DNA of 64,000 nt from Mesorhizobium sp. B4-1-4 (GTDB lineage: Bacteria > Pseudomonadota > Alphaproteobacteria > Rhizobiales > Rhizobiaceae), in the NCBI RefSeq assembly GCF_006439395.2, contig NZ_CP083950.1, positions 4,515,001-4,579,000 on the forward strand, written 5' to 3'. Below are positions 51,995-64,000 of this stretch, piece after piece. The position numbers and the translations under genes were made by a program. Below the pieces are notes generated by a model. The model saw only the letters and a program-made list of their open reading frames with translations. It was not told the origin of the DNA and made no database searches. How positions within the stretch are numbered: position 1 is the first letter of the stretch; each line of letters starts with the position of its first letter.

Positions 51995-52143
51995 CACACA
52001 ACCGGTGGAGAGGTCGATCCCGGGTGCCTACAAAGTAGGTGGGCGCCGTGTGAGAAAACCCACGGGTCTTCCCAGGGACAGCTCCCTAAGGATCGTTAAG
52101 GCCCCGGGGAAAAGTGTCTCCTGCCGGGAAGCGCAGACCGTCT
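51995..52143 (-). ncRNA. ssrS: 6S RNA (ssrS)
   Basis: On the minus strand this reads with landmarks of alphaproteobacterial 6S RNA: CCCCGGGGCCTTAACGATCC, GGGAGCTGTCCCTGGGAAGA, CCCGTGGGTTTTCTCACACGG and the hairpin CCTACTTTGTAGG near the 3' part, followed by CCCGGGATCGACCTC. 6S RNA binds the housekeeping RNA polymerase in stationary phase. A rhizobial -10 CTATAT lies at 52150-52155, giving a start near 52143; the 3' end (near 51995) is estimated from the usual length of about 150-160 nt. It lies just upstream of fau on the same strand, the conserved neighbourhood. Confidence 0.8.
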
Positions 52144-52287
52144 CGTCCAATATAGGCCGATGGTGCCCTGAGCACCAGAGAGTTGGCATTCTTTCCCTGC
52201 GGTTCTCACGGCTCGCCATCACCTGCCCACCCTTGCGCCGGCCGGGCCGCATCCTTACGGTCGCCCGGAACGAACCGAGGAGCAAAG

Positions 52288-53127
<840 letters not shown>

Positions 53128-53220
53128 GCTGACAGCAACAGCGCTTTCCCATGCTGTGGACCGTTGCCGGCAAGCGGCCATTGACGCAGCTTCGGGCCGA
53201 AGCATCGAAGGGAAACAGAA

Positions 53221-53667
53221 ATGTCCGAAATCATCGTCCGGCCGCTCGCGCAATCCGACCACGCCGACTGGCGCCGCCTGTGGACCGACTATCTGACCTT
53301 CTACGAGACGAAGCTGCCGGAAGAAGTCTACGCCGTCACCTGGAAACGGCTGTTTACGGAAGGCGAATTCGAGCCGAAGGGTTTCATCGCCACGCTCGAC
53401 GGCAAAGCCGTCGGCCTCACCCACTATCTCTACCACCGCTCCGGCTGGTCGGAGAAAAACAACTGCTATCTGCAGGATCTGTTCGCCGACCCGGATGTGC
53501 GCGGCAAGGGCATAGGTGCGGCCCTGATCGAAGCCGTGAAGCAGGAGGCCGGCAAGATCGGCGTCAAGAACGTCTACTGGATGACGCACGAGACCAACGC
53601 CACCGCGCGCAAGCTCTACGACCGTGTCGCGCGCCGCACCGGCTTCATCGAGTATGATCTGCTCTGA
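53221..53667 (+). CDS. GNAT-family N-acetyltransferase
   Basis: 148 residues. GNAT fold: IVRPLAQSDHADWRRLWTDY at the start, acetyl-CoA loop DVRGKGIGAALIEAVKQEAG (about 93-112), and NATARKLYDRVARRTGFIEY at the end. Substrate unknown. Its stop overlaps the next ATG by one base (TGATG). Confidence 0.92.
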   Translation: MSEIIVRPLAQSDHADWRRLWTDYLTFYETKLPEEVYAVTWKRLFTEGEFEPKGFIATLDGKAVGLTHYLYHRSGWSEKNNCYLQDLFADPDVRGKGIGAALIEAVKQEAGKIGVKNVYWMTHETNATARKLYDRVARRTGFIEYDLL

Positions 53668-54464
53668 TGAAATCGCCGGCAGAGCGCGCAAGGCCGATCT
53701 GGAACGCTGACCGGTTTGAGGCTCTGAAACACATAAGCGCGGTCTTGCAGGAAAGCGAGTTCCAGCCGCTCTATGCCAGCTATATCGGATATCTCGAGTT
53801 GCGGGAGCGTGGGCTAAGAAAGCAGTCCTTCGCGCAACTTGATGCCTTTATTGAACAGATAGTATCTGATCCATTCGAGATTCGACTGTCCGTCGTCCGG
53901 CATCTTATCGCTGCAATTGAAGGCTGTTGGCATAGTTGGCCTGCACCGGACAACTGGCAATTGCCCGAACAAGCGTTTCGGCGCCTGATTGGACCTCTCT
54001 GGCAGGAGTGGCGGCAACGGGAACCTGCCAATCCCGAGGCTTGGGTGTATAGCTTCGGCAATCTGTCGCATGACGTTGATTGCAGGGAGGTTGCATTCCT
54101 GTTGAACCCAGCTCATCCACGCTATCAGTATGCTCATCTGGATGGTCTCTGTCGGCAGTTGAACTACGAACTGCACGAACTCGGGCACACCGAACGGATT
54201 CTTTGCAGCCCAGAACATTTTAGCGAACTGACCAACTCGGTTTCCACCGTTGCGGGGGCAATCGGTGACAACATAGCTGATGAGGTGGTGCAAACGCCTG
54301 CTAAACTGGACGAACTGGCGGCTGCCTATCGCAACCACCGGGAGGAAAGAGGCGGCTTCCTGGGGGAACTCCTGCTGCTCGGTCGCCAGGACCTTATCGA
54401 CTTCCCCATATTGCCCGCCAGACGGTGGTTTCGCGTCTTGCCTACTTTCCTCTTTGGTGGATAG
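53667..54464 (+). CDS. Unknown protein between GNAT and VWA genes
   Basis: 265 residues, no signal peptide or membrane helix, and no domain I recognise. It is mostly helical with several Trp (EGCWHSWPAPDNWQLPEQAF, PLWQEWRQREPANPEAWVYS) and a HELGHTERILC segment around residue 171. Its base composition is clearly lower in GC, with more A/T-ending codons than moxR or the VWA gene, and it begins in a 1-bp overlap with the GNAT stop and ends 4 bp before the VWA start. Probably an acquired gene inserted into the moxR-VWA operon. Confidence 0.8.
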   Translation: MKSPAERARPIWNADRFEALKHISAVLQESEFQPLYASYIGYLELRERGLRKQSFAQLDAFIEQIVSDPFEIRLSVVRHLIAAIEGCWHSWPAPDNWQLPEQAFRRLIGPLWQEWRQREPANPEAWVYSFGNLSHDVDCREVAFLLNPAHPRYQYAHLDGLCRQLNYELHELGHTERILCSPEHFSELTNSVSTVAGAIGDNIADEVVQTPAKLDELAAAYRNHREERGGFLGELLLLGRQDLIDFPILPARRWFRVLPTFLFGG

Positions 54465-54467
54465 CCG

Positions 54468-55658
54468 ATGTTCATCCCCTTCTTCCTCGAGCTGAAGGCA
54501 GCGCGTGTTCCGGTCTCCTTGCGGGAATATCTGTCGTTGCTGGAGGGGCTGGAAGCCGGGCTGGTCGACTATGACGTCGAGGGTTTTTACTACCTCGCCC
54601 GCGCCGCCCTGGTGAAGGACGAGCGCCACATCGACCGCTTCGACCAGGTCTTCGCGCATGTCTTCAGGGGTATCGAGGCACTGGGCGGACCGGATGCCGT
54701 CGATGTCGCCGACATTCCCGAGGAATGGCTGCGCCGCCTAACTGAAAAGCACCTGACCGAGGAAGAGAAAAAGCTGGTCGCAGCACTTGGCGGTTTCGAC
54801 AAGCTGATGGAGACGCTGAAACAGCGGCTCGAGGAACAGAAGGGGCGTCATCAGGGTGGCTCGAAATGGATCGGCACCGGCGGCACCTCGCCCTTCGGCG
54901 CCTATGGCTACAATCCCGAATGCGTGCGCATCGGTCAGCACGAAAGCCGCAACCGCCGCGCGGTCAAGGTGTGGGACAAGCGCGAGTTCCGCAATTTCGA
55001 CGATGCGGTCGAGCTCGGCACCCGCAACATCAAGATCGCCTTGAAGCGGCTGCGCCGCTGGGTGCGCGAGGGTGCTGAGGAAGAATTCGACCTGCCCGGC
55101 ACCATCCATGCCACGGCCGAGCACGGCTATCTCGATGTGAAGACGCGGCCCGAGCGCCGCAACGCCGTGAAGCTGCTGATGTTCTTCGATGTCGGCGGCT
55201 CGATGGATAATCATATCAAGAGCGTCGAAGAGCTGTTTTCGGCCGCGCGTGCCGAATTCCGCCAGCTCGAATATTTCTACTTCCACAATTGCCTCTACGA
55301 GGGCGTGTGGAAGGACAACCGACGTCGCCATGCCGAGACGATCCCGACCTTCGACCTTATCCACAAATATGGGCCGGACTACAAGGTGATCGTCGTCGGC
55401 GATGCCTCGATGAGCCCCTACGAGATCGCGCACCCCGGCGGTTCGGTGGAGCACTGGAATCCGGAGGCCGGCACCGTCTGGCTCGGCCGCCTTCTGCGGC
55501 AATGGCCGAACGCGGTTTGGCTCAATCCGGAGAGCGAAAAGAACTGGGACTATACCCATTCCATCGCCATGATCCGCGATATCTTCGGCGGCCGCATGTT
55601 CCCGCTGACGCTCGCCGGGCTTGAGGCCGCGACGAAGCAGCTTTCAAGGAAGCACTGA
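54468..55658 (+). CDS. VWA-domain protein, CoxE-like
   Basis: 396 residues. N-terminal helical part, a charged 90-125 segment, and a C-terminal VWA domain (about 220-396). The metal-ion-dependent adhesion site reads FFDVGGSMDNH, i.e. DxGxS in place of the classical DxSxS, while the Thr/Asp later positions appear as VVGDASMSPYE. The CoxE-like group pairs with MoxR-type ATPases, here the gene at 52288. Cytoplasmic by sequence. Known relatives help assemble metalloenzymes. Confidence 0.92.
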   Translation: MFIPFFLELKAARVPVSLREYLSLLEGLEAGLVDYDVEGFYYLARAALVKDERHIDRFDQVFAHVFRGIEALGGPDAVDVADIPEEWLRRLTEKHLTEEEKKLVAALGGFDKLMETLKQRLEEQKGRHQGGSKWIGTGGTSPFGAYGYNPECVRIGQHESRNRRAVKVWDKREFRNFDDAVELGTRNIKIALKRLRRWVREGAEEEFDLPGTIHATAEHGYLDVKTRPERRNAVKLLMFFDVGGSMDNHIKSVEELFSAARAEFRQLEYFYFHNCLYEGVWKDNRRRHAETIPTFDLIHKYGPDYKVIVVGDASMSPYEIAHPGGSVEHWNPEAGTVWLGRLLRQWPNAVWLNPESEKNWDYTHSIAMIRDIFGGRMFPLTLAGLEAATKQLSRKH

Positions 55659-55762
55659 GCCCTCGGGACACATCGGTGCTGGGCAGGCGTGTAACAAATG
55701 CCTATGTTGACGCGAATATGAGGCTGCAACCAATAACGAGCCGCCAAGGCTGAGGAGATCAA

Positions 55763-56167
55763 ATGGACACCCACACCTACCCCGTCACCCGCACCGATGC
55801 CGAATGGCGCGCCCGGCTGACACCGGAGCAATATGCCGTCATGCGCGGCCATGGCACCGAGCAGCCGGGAAGCTGCGCCCTGCTCTACGAGAAGCGCGCC
55901 GGCACCTTTTCCTGTGCGGGCTGCGACCAGCCGCTGTTTGAATCCAAGTTGAAGTTCGAGAGCGGCACGGGCTGGCCGAGCTTCAACGACCCGGTCCCGG
56001 GCTCGGTGGAGACCACGGTCGACCGCAGCTACGGAATGGTCCGCACCGAATGCCACTGCGCCCGTTGCGGCAGCCATCTCGGCCATGTCTTCGAGGATGG
56101 CCCGCCGCCGACCGGCCTGCGCTACTGCATCAACGGCGTGGCCTTGAAATTCGAGCCGGCGGCCTGA
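55763..56167 (+). CDS. msrB: Peptide-methionine (R)-S-oxide reductase
   Basis: 134 residues. Reduces methionine-R-sulfoxide. Zinc cysteines CAGC (residues about 51-54) and CARC, substrate block GTGWPSFNDPV, and catalytic Cys in LRYCINGVALKF. The resolving Cys of E. coli MsrB is not obvious. ATG 55763 follows GAGGAGATCAA. Terminator follows. Confidence 0.95.
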   Translation: MDTHTYPVTRTDAEWRARLTPEQYAVMRGHGTEQPGSCALLYEKRAGTFSCAGCDQPLFESKLKFESGTGWPSFNDPVPGSVETTVDRSYGMVRTECHCARCGSHLGHVFEDGPPPTGLRYCINGVALKFEPAA

Positions 56168-56193
56168 ACAGGGCCCGGTCGACATTTCCTGCG

Positions 56194-56218
56194 AAGGGCG
56201 GCTCCGGCCGCCCTTTTT
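56194..56218 (+). terminator. Rho-independent terminator of msrB
   Basis: AAGGGCGGC / GCCGCCCTT hairpin with 4-base loop, then TTT, 26 bp past the stop. Its T-run begins the tandem repeat that follows. Confidence 0.85.
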
Positions 56219-56299
56219 CATAGGCAGGCAGCCCGCGTCAGACGACGACTGTCGCGATTTCATAGGCAGGCAGCCCGCGTCAGACGACGACTGTCGCGA
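56216..56299. repeat. 42-bp perfect tandem duplication
   Basis: The 42-bp unit (56216-56257) is repeated exactly at 56258-56299. The second copy holds the last 20 bases of the coding region and the stop of the minus-strand gene at 56280. The exactness points to a recent event. Confidence 0.95.
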
Positions 56300-56624
56300 T
56301 CAGCCAGAGCGCCGACCCCAGCATGACGAGCGAAGCCTTGGCGCCGCCAACTTTCTCGGCCGTCCGCCACACGGCCCATGTCAGGAAGATGTTGTAAGGC
56401 ACCGGCGCGAAATGCACCGCCAGCACCAGGACAAGCGGCAGCTTCAGGCTGAGCAGGACAAGTGCCGCCACCGATGAGGCGATGCTGATAGTGGTGGCTA
56501 CGAAGACCATGTCGCGCCAGAACAAGCGATCGAGCGGCACGGTGCCGCGCCAGCGCGAACGGAAGAAACCGGTTTTGTCACCGATTCCCCTGGGCACCGC
56601 GCCCGATGGATCAACCTCGTTCAT
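56280..56624 (-). CDS. Hypothetical membrane protein, three to four helices
   Basis: 114 residues. A charged Gly/Pro/Arg N-terminus (1-35), then helices at about 40-60, 65-85 and 90-113. No motif recognised; ends ALWLIATVVV. It lies beside msrB (convergent). The 3' end is part of a 42-bp tandem duplication, and the duplicated copy lies after the stop. ATG 56624; a start 24 bp upstream is possible. Confidence 0.7.
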   Translation of the reverse strand: MNEVDPSGAVPRGIGDKTGFFRSRWRGTVPLDRLFWRDMVFVATTISIASSVAALVLLSLKLPLVLVLAVHFAPVPYNIFLTWAVWRTAEKVGGAKASLVMLGSALWLIATVVV

Positions 56625-56798
56625 CAATCGAGCCTCGCTCAAGTGCAACGCCGAAGGTTTCGGCCGCGTATCGACGGCAGGACGCCACGAAATTCAGCGC
56701 TGACAATGCAGAAATCTGCCGTCAAAGCGTGTACGATCACAGAACTGTGACACTCATCATATTCTGTCATTTGCAGCGCAAACACGGAGGAGTTCGCA

Positions 56799-57305
56799 AT
56801 GGGCGACCATGTCTACAATGTCCTCTTTCTCTGCAACGCCAACTCGGCCCGGTCGATCATGGGCGAGGCCATTCTCAATCGTCTCGGTGCCGGCCGCTTC
56901 AAGGCTTATTCCGCCGGCTCGCGGCCGAAGGGAACCGTCAACCCCCATGCGCTGCAGCTGCTGGAGAGCCTGAACTACGACACGTCCTTCGCCAGGTCGA
57001 AAAGTTGGGACGAGTTTTCCAAACCCGGCGCACCGGAAATGAACTTCGTCTTCACCGTCTGCGACAGCACGGCCAATGAAAGCTGTCCGGTGTGGCCCGG
57101 CCATCCGATGACGGCACTTTGGGCGGTACCGGATCCGGCCAAGGCCGAAGGCACCGAAGCCGAGCGGCATTTTGCTTTCGCCGAGGCCTTTCGCATGATG
57201 AGCAACCGCATCGCACTGTTCGTAAACCTGCCGATAGGATCTCTCGATCGACTGGCTCTGCAGCAGGAGCTGGACGAAATTGGCCATGATGAGCGATCAA
57301 ACTGA
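56799..57305 (+). CDS. arsC: Arsenate reductase / LMW phosphotyrosine phosphatase family
   Basis: 168 residues. P-loop VLFLCNANSARSIMGEAILN (Cys12, CxxxxxR) and the acid loop WPGHPMTALWAVPDPA (Asp) mark the LMW-PTP fold; the VCDSTANESCPVWPG segment (Cys87, Cys95 or so) is the thioredoxin-type ArsC disulfide pair. It reduces arsenate to arsenite. No arsR, arsB or acr3 gene adjoins. ATG 56799 follows GGAGGAG. Confidence 0.9.
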   Translation: MGDHVYNVLFLCNANSARSIMGEAILNRLGAGRFKAYSAGSRPKGTVNPHALQLLESLNYDTSFARSKSWDEFSKPGAPEMNFVFTVCDSTANESCPVWPGHPMTALWAVPDPAKAEGTEAERHFAFAEAFRMMSNRIALFVNLPIGSLDRLALQQELDEIGHDERSN

Positions 57306-57334
57306 AGCCGGGCAGCAAGGCACGAGCGGAGTCG

Positions 57335-57790
57335 TCAGATTTGCGGCCGCCCGTCGTCTCCCAGCACCTCGACGACGGCGCGCTCGACGCGCGAGCATTC
57401 CGTAACCAGCCAGTCAGCCATCGCAGGCCAGTTGTCCTCGGCAAAGCAGTTGACCCGCCACATCGAGTTGATGCCGAGGCCCTCGCAACTCTGCTCCGGC
57501 CTGAGCCTCAGCCGGCCTTCGATCGCCGGCTGGAACGGCTTCAGCCGCGACCAGCTTTGCGTGGCGCCGAATTTCTCGTTGCGGCCGAAGAACACGCCGA
57601 CATGGTTTTGCGCCGGCGCGACATACATGGAAAGGACCAGGGCGAAGTCGGGCAGCCCGCGCTGCCAGAACCAGGGCCCGCGCCGCGCCAGCCGGGCTCT
57701 CTCTTCCGGGTGACGCTCGGCGAACTGCGTCCAGAAGCCGCGGTGGCGGAACTCCGAGGCCCGTCGGCCACCGAAGTCGAACTCACTCAT
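57335..57790 (-). CDS. Hypothetical protein (DUF4268-like)
   Basis: 151 residues, soluble. MSEFDFGGRRASEFRHRGFW, HVGVFFGRNEKFGATQSWSR and SMWRVNCFAEDNWPAMADWL recall DUF4268 proteins, sometimes fused to nucleases, but I am not certain. ATG 57790; the frame continues upstream without sense. Follows arsC convergently. Confidence 0.7.
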   Translation of the reverse strand: MSEFDFGGRRASEFRHRGFWTQFAERHPEERARLARRGPWFWQRGLPDFALVLSMYVAPAQNHVGVFFGRNEKFGATQSWSRLKPFQPAIEGRLRLRPEQSCEGLGINSMWRVNCFAEDNWPAMADWLVTECSRVERAVVEVLGDDGRPQI

Positions 57791-57960
57791 GGCCGGGTGT
57801 CCCGCACATCCTGGCCGAGACCGTTTCGAAATTCGCTCCGGCGAGTCATATGGTGGTGGTTTCGAGAACCGTAGCGCAGCGGACACTTGGGTCCGTGAGC
57901 AACGGAGGCGCGGAAAACACCATCAGGTAGCCGCCGGAGTAGAGTTTCCAAACGGTCTCC

Positions 57961-58221
57961 TTACACCATGCCGAGCGCGGCCATGTACAGATCGAGGATG
58001 GCATCCTCCTCCTGGCGCTCGGCCTGGTCCTTCTTGCGCAGGCGGACGATGGTGCGCATCGCCTTGGTGTCGAAGCCGGTGCCCTTGGCCTCGGCGAACA
58101 CTTCCTTGATATCATCGGAGATCGTCTTCTTTTCTTCCTCGAGCCGCTCGATGCGCTCGATGAAGGCACGCAGCTGGCCGGCGGCAACAGTCTGGCTGGT
58201 CTCGGTGATATCGTCGGCCAT
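57961..58221 (-). CDS. gapR: GapR-like nucleoid protein (DUF2312)
   Basis: 86 residues. RAFIERIERLEEEKKTISDD, VFAEAKGTGFDTKAMRTIVR are the DUF2312/GapR signature. GapR binds AT-rich, overtwisted DNA and supports replication and cell division in Caulobacter. ATG 58221 follows TTGGAGAAAAAC; 13 upstream codons not included. Single gene. Confidence 0.93.
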   Translation of the reverse strand: MADDITETSQTVAAGQLRAFIERIERLEEEKKTISDDIKEVFAEAKGTGFDTKAMRTIVRLRKKDQAERQEEDAILDLYMAALGMV

Positions 58222-58382
58222 GTTTTTCTCCAAAATCGGTTCCGCGCCGCGACTCGGCAAAACGTGCCGCGGCGAATTTCAGCGGTTCGATGCCCGACCG
58301 GGGCCGGCGGGTCAAGCTGTTATCGAGCGAGCCGTGAGGCTGCCGCCAGAAGCCGACAGCCATCCACACCAAGAATGCCTGG

Positions 58383-61841
<3,459 letters not shown>

Positions 61842-62079
61842 GGACTGGGCTCCAGTAGCGGAAGGGAAGAGAAATCGGCGCAATGATTAGCGTGAAAATG
61901 CTGCAGCGCAAACAAAATCGACGCTAAGTTAAACCGATTTAAATGGATTATCCGGCCAACACTCGCACGCATTCGTTCGAACGGACGGAACAATGGCGAC
62001 AATTTCGATCCTGGATGCGATCTTTCCCTGCTGGGAGGAGTTGGCAAAGAAGGCCATCCGCCGCCGGGACGCGCCAAAG

Positions 62080-62107
62080 AAAATGCCCGGCGCGAAGCGC
62101 CGGGCAT
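62080..62107 (-). terminator. Rho-independent terminator of the periplasmic binding protein gene
   Basis: Perfect 11-bp hairpin ATGCCCGGCGC / GCGCCGGGCAT with 3-base loop, 28 bp past the stop; on the minus strand followed by TTTCTTTG. Confidence 0.88.
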
Positions 62108-62134
62108 CACTAATGTCAAACCTGCCTGAGCGGC

Positions 62135-63250
62135 TTATTTCGGGAACCAGGAATACTTCCCGTCGTCCTTCTTCTTCCACTCGTACATGATGTAGCCCGG
62201 CAGCTTGGGGTCGCCCTTGGCATCATAGGCGAGATCGCCCAGAACCGTGGGGAACGGGCCGTTCTCATGCATCGCCTTGGCAACGGCCTGCGGGTCGTTG
62301 GTCTTGGCGGCGGCGGCCGCCTCGGCGACAACCTGCACGGCGGCATAAGCATAGAGCGTGTAGGCTTCCGGCTCGAAGCCCTGCGCGCGGAACTTCTCGA
62401 CGAGTTCCTTGTTGGCCGGGATCAGGCGCGGGTCGGGGCCGAACGTGTTGAGCGTGCCGGCGACGGCGTCGCCCGCGATCGCGGCGAGTTCGTCCGTCAC
62501 GATGCCGTCACCCGACATCATCGGTGCCTTGAGGCCCTGGTCCGCGGACTGACGGATGATCAGGCCGGCTTCGGTGTGCAGGCCGCCCCAGTAGATCAGG
62601 GTGACGCCGGCTTCCTTCATCTTGGCGATGAGCGCCGAGAAGTCCTTGTCGCCGACATTGACACCTTCATACATCACTTCCTTGACGCCAGCGGCGTTCA
62701 TCGCCTTCTTGGTTTCATCGGCGAGACCCTGGCCGTAAGGGGTCTTGTCGTGCACGATAGCGACTTTGGCATCCTTGAAATTCGCGGCGATATAAGCGCC
62801 GGCGATGCTGCCTTGCTGGTCGTCGCGTCCGCAGGTGCGGAACACGTTCCACAGGCCGCGCTCGGTGAATTTCGGGTTGGTCGCGGCCGGCGTGATCTCG
62901 ACGATATTGTTTTCGGCATAGACTTCCGAGGCCGGGATCGACACGCCCGAGTTGAAGTGACCGATCACGAACTTGACGCCGTCGCCGACGAACTTGTTGG
63001 CGACCGAGATGCCCTGCTTCGGATCCGAGACGTCGTCGCCGACTTCGAGCTTGATCTGCTCGCCGTTGATGCCGCCCTTGGCATTGATCGCGGCGACAGC
63101 GGCCTCTGCGCCCTTCTGCAGTTGCGCGCCGAAGGCCGCGTTCGGACCGGTGATCGGACCGGCGACGCCGAACATTACATCAGCCCACGCGTTGCCGCCG
63201 AACGCGACCAGCGCGGTCAGGGCGACGGCGGACAATAGTGACTTTTTCAT
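62135..63250 (-). CDS. livK: Branched-chain amino-acid ABC transporter, periplasmic binding protein
   Basis: 371 residues. Signal peptide 1-23 (ending NAWAD), then the type I LIVBP fold: VMFGVAGPITGPNAAFGAQL, GVKFVIGHFNSGVSIPASEVYAEN, FRTCGRDDQQGSIAGAYIA. Binds leucine, isoleucine, valine or related amino acids and feeds the LivHMGF permease whose last genes lie to the right. It is the distal gene, after the DUF6867-like gene. Strong GGGAGCG site and ATG. Confidence 0.93.
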   Translation of the reverse strand: MKKSLLSAVALTALVAFGGNAWADVMFGVAGPITGPNAAFGAQLQKGAEAAVAAINAKGGINGEQIKLEVGDDVSDPKQGISVANKFVGDGVKFVIGHFNSGVSIPASEVYAENNIVEITPAATNPKFTERGLWNVFRTCGRDDQQGSIAGAYIAANFKDAKVAIVHDKTPYGQGLADETKKAMNAAGVKEVMYEGVNVGDKDFSALIAKMKEAGVTLIYWGGLHTEAGLIIRQSADQGLKAPMMSGDGIVTDELAAIAGDAVAGTLNTFGPDPRLIPANKELVEKFRAQGFEPEAYTLYAYAAVQVVAEAAAAAKTNDPQAVAKAMHENGPFPTVLGDLAYDAKGDPKLPGYIMYEWKKKDDGKYSWFPK

Positions 63251-63387
63251 TGAAACGCTCCCATTAACGGAGTGGGCGTGAATGAAGCTTTCATGCGATG
63301 CCCACCCTTATCGCAGAAAGCATAGTTTGCCGATTTTCAGGCACTTGTCACGCCGATTCATCCCCGAAGCGGCGTTAATGATGAACC

Positions 63388-63735
63388 TCAACCTTTCGGT
63401 TTCCAGCTCAAGATTGAAGCTCTTTCGTAGAGCCAATTATATTGTGTCACCATCTGGTTGGTTCGCGTGTATTGATAGCCGATGAAGCCCAGTATCATCA
63501 GCACGATGGTGTCGACGATATAGTAATGCAGCGAGAACATCGTGCCGTCGAACAGCGCGTGATGGATGAACCGGATGCCGATGCCGAGGCCCAGCAGATA
63601 GGCGAACAGCTGGATGAAGCTGCGCCATGTCTGGGCGCTGGCCTTGCCCGTCATCCAGGCCGCCCAGCCGCCGAGCAGGCAGGTGACGAAGAAGAACTGC
63701 CAGATCGACGGTTCCTCGTAGAGAATGCCTTGCAT
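63388..63735 (-). CDS. Small membrane protein of the liv operon (DUF6867-like)
   Basis: 115 residues with three or four helices: PSIWQFFFVTCLLGGWAAWM, FIQLFAYLLGLGIGIRFIHH, LHYYIVDTIVLMILGFIGYQ, then a short cytoplasmic end. Such a protein often sits between livF and livK in Mesorhizobium and relatives; role unknown, perhaps accessory to the transporter. ATG 63735 follows AGGAGTCTCC; 17 bp after the livF stop. Confidence 0.82.
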   Translation of the reverse strand: MQGILYEEPSIWQFFFVTCLLGGWAAWMTGKASAQTWRSFIQLFAYLLGLGIGIRFIHHALFDGTMFSLHYYIVDTIVLMILGFIGYQYTRTNQMVTQYNWLYERASILSWKPKG

Positions 63736-63752
63736 GGTGGAGACTCCTGAAC

Positions 63753-64000
63753 TCAGTGGTGGCCGCCTTCGAGATAGGCGGCGCGCACTTCGGGATTGGC
63801 GAGCAGTTCCTTGCCGGTGCCGCTCATCGTCACATTGCCGTTGACCATGACATAGCCGCGGTTGGCGAGCTTGAGCGCGCCGAACGCGTTCTGCTCGACC
63901 AGGAACACCGTCAGCCCCTGGGTGCGGTTCAATTCGCGGATGGCATCGAAGATTTGCTTGACGATCAGCGGCGCCAGCCCGAGCGACGGCTCGTCGAGCA
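63753..64000 (-). CDS. livF: Branched-chain amino-acid ABC transporter ATPase LivF (3' end)
   Basis: The last 82 codons, running off the right edge. Read from the minus strand: LLDEPSLGLAPLIVKQIFDA (Walker B and D-loop), GLTVFLVEQNAFGALKLANRG (H-region Gln-rich form of LivF), YVMVNGNVTMSGTGKELLAN and the C-terminal AYLEGGHH. These are the family end of LivF, the second ATPase of the liv system. Upstream liv genes are beyond the window. Confidence 0.92.
   Translation of the reverse strand, partial: LDEPSLGLAPLIVKQIFDAIRELNRTQGLTVFLVEQNAFGALKLANRGYVMVNGNVTMSGTGKELLANPEVRAAYLEGGHH

Noticed and set aside
61900..61960. TTAA-rich site upstream of pyc as a CtrA box.
   Set aside because: The spacing between TTAA halves is six, not seven, and the gene is metabolic.

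Overview
The window is GC-rich (by eye about 60-65% G+C), densely packed chromosomal DNA of an alphaproteobacterium of the order Rhizobiales, most likely Mesorhizobium or a close relative. Reasons: the gene repertoire and order (serC-serA, the ruvC-ruvA-ruvB block followed by ybgC-tolQRAB-pal-cpoB-tilS-ftsH-glmM, rcdA, gapR, a 1152-residue pyruvate carboxylase, SSU-independent signatures such as a serC leader RNA and a 6S RNA next to fau), CtrA boxes of the TTAA-N7-TTAAC type, and several short intergenic palindromes of the rhizobial type. It is mostly core genome; there is no CRISPR array, no insertion sequence, no phage, no rRNA and no tRNA that I could see.

Layout. 1-2 kb: 3'-truncated Pro-rich protein and purA (minus). 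2-7 kb: an EamA transporter, then a three-gene minus-strand operon for a membrane-bound flavo-cytochrome sugar/alcohol dehydrogenase (Tat-exported small subunit, GMC flavoprotein, triheme cytochrome c). 7-10 kb: serC-serA with a probable serC leader RNA. 10-12 kb: two Omp25/Omp31-like outer-membrane barrels, each with a perfect CtrA box upstream. 12-30 kb: the long minus-strand cell-envelope/cell-division block glmM, (a divergent secreted Cys-repeat protein), ftsH, tilS, cpoB, pal, tolB, tolA, tolR, tolQ, ybgC, then a 2-kb island (cellulase-like gene remnant, RibD/DHFR-like gene, Tat-exported phosphoesterase), then ruvB, ruvA, ruvC and rcdA, the last again with a perfect CtrA box. 30.5 kb: a candidate small RNA with three hairpins. 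31-40 kb: membrane proteins, a methyltransferase, a divergent ThiE-like protein coupled to a SEL1 protein, efp, suhB, a hemolysin III, and a MotA/TolQ-like plus OmpA/MotB-like gene pair. 40-48 kb: small secreted protein, a frameshifted DUF1304 gene, an M32 carboxypeptidase, a shortened transglutaminase-like protein, an MsbA-type ABC exporter, rpmE, and a TetR regulator divergent from a DUF1772 protein. 48-56 kb: SelT-like, yebC, terC, ymdB, fau, 6S RNA, then moxR-GNAT-unknown-VWA, msrB. 56-64 kb: arsC, gapR, pyc and the 3' end of a branched-chain amino-acid ABC operon (livF end, DUF6867-like gene, periplasmic binding protein).

Common theme. Much of the window builds or partitions the cell envelope (Tol-Pal, FtsH, GlmM, OMPs, MotA/OmpA pair, ABC exporter), and perfect CtrA sites in front of two OMP genes and of rcdA suggest that part of it is tied to the cell cycle. 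The most interesting items for follow-up are these CtrA sites, the candidate sRNA at 30.5 kb, the Cys-repeat secreted protein at 14 kb with an operator-like dyad upstream, the unknown gene wedged between GNAT and the VWA partner of MoxR, and the several gene remnants and repeat-associated rearrangements. No clearly novel defence or biosynthetic system is present. All statements are from reading the sequence; no database search was run.
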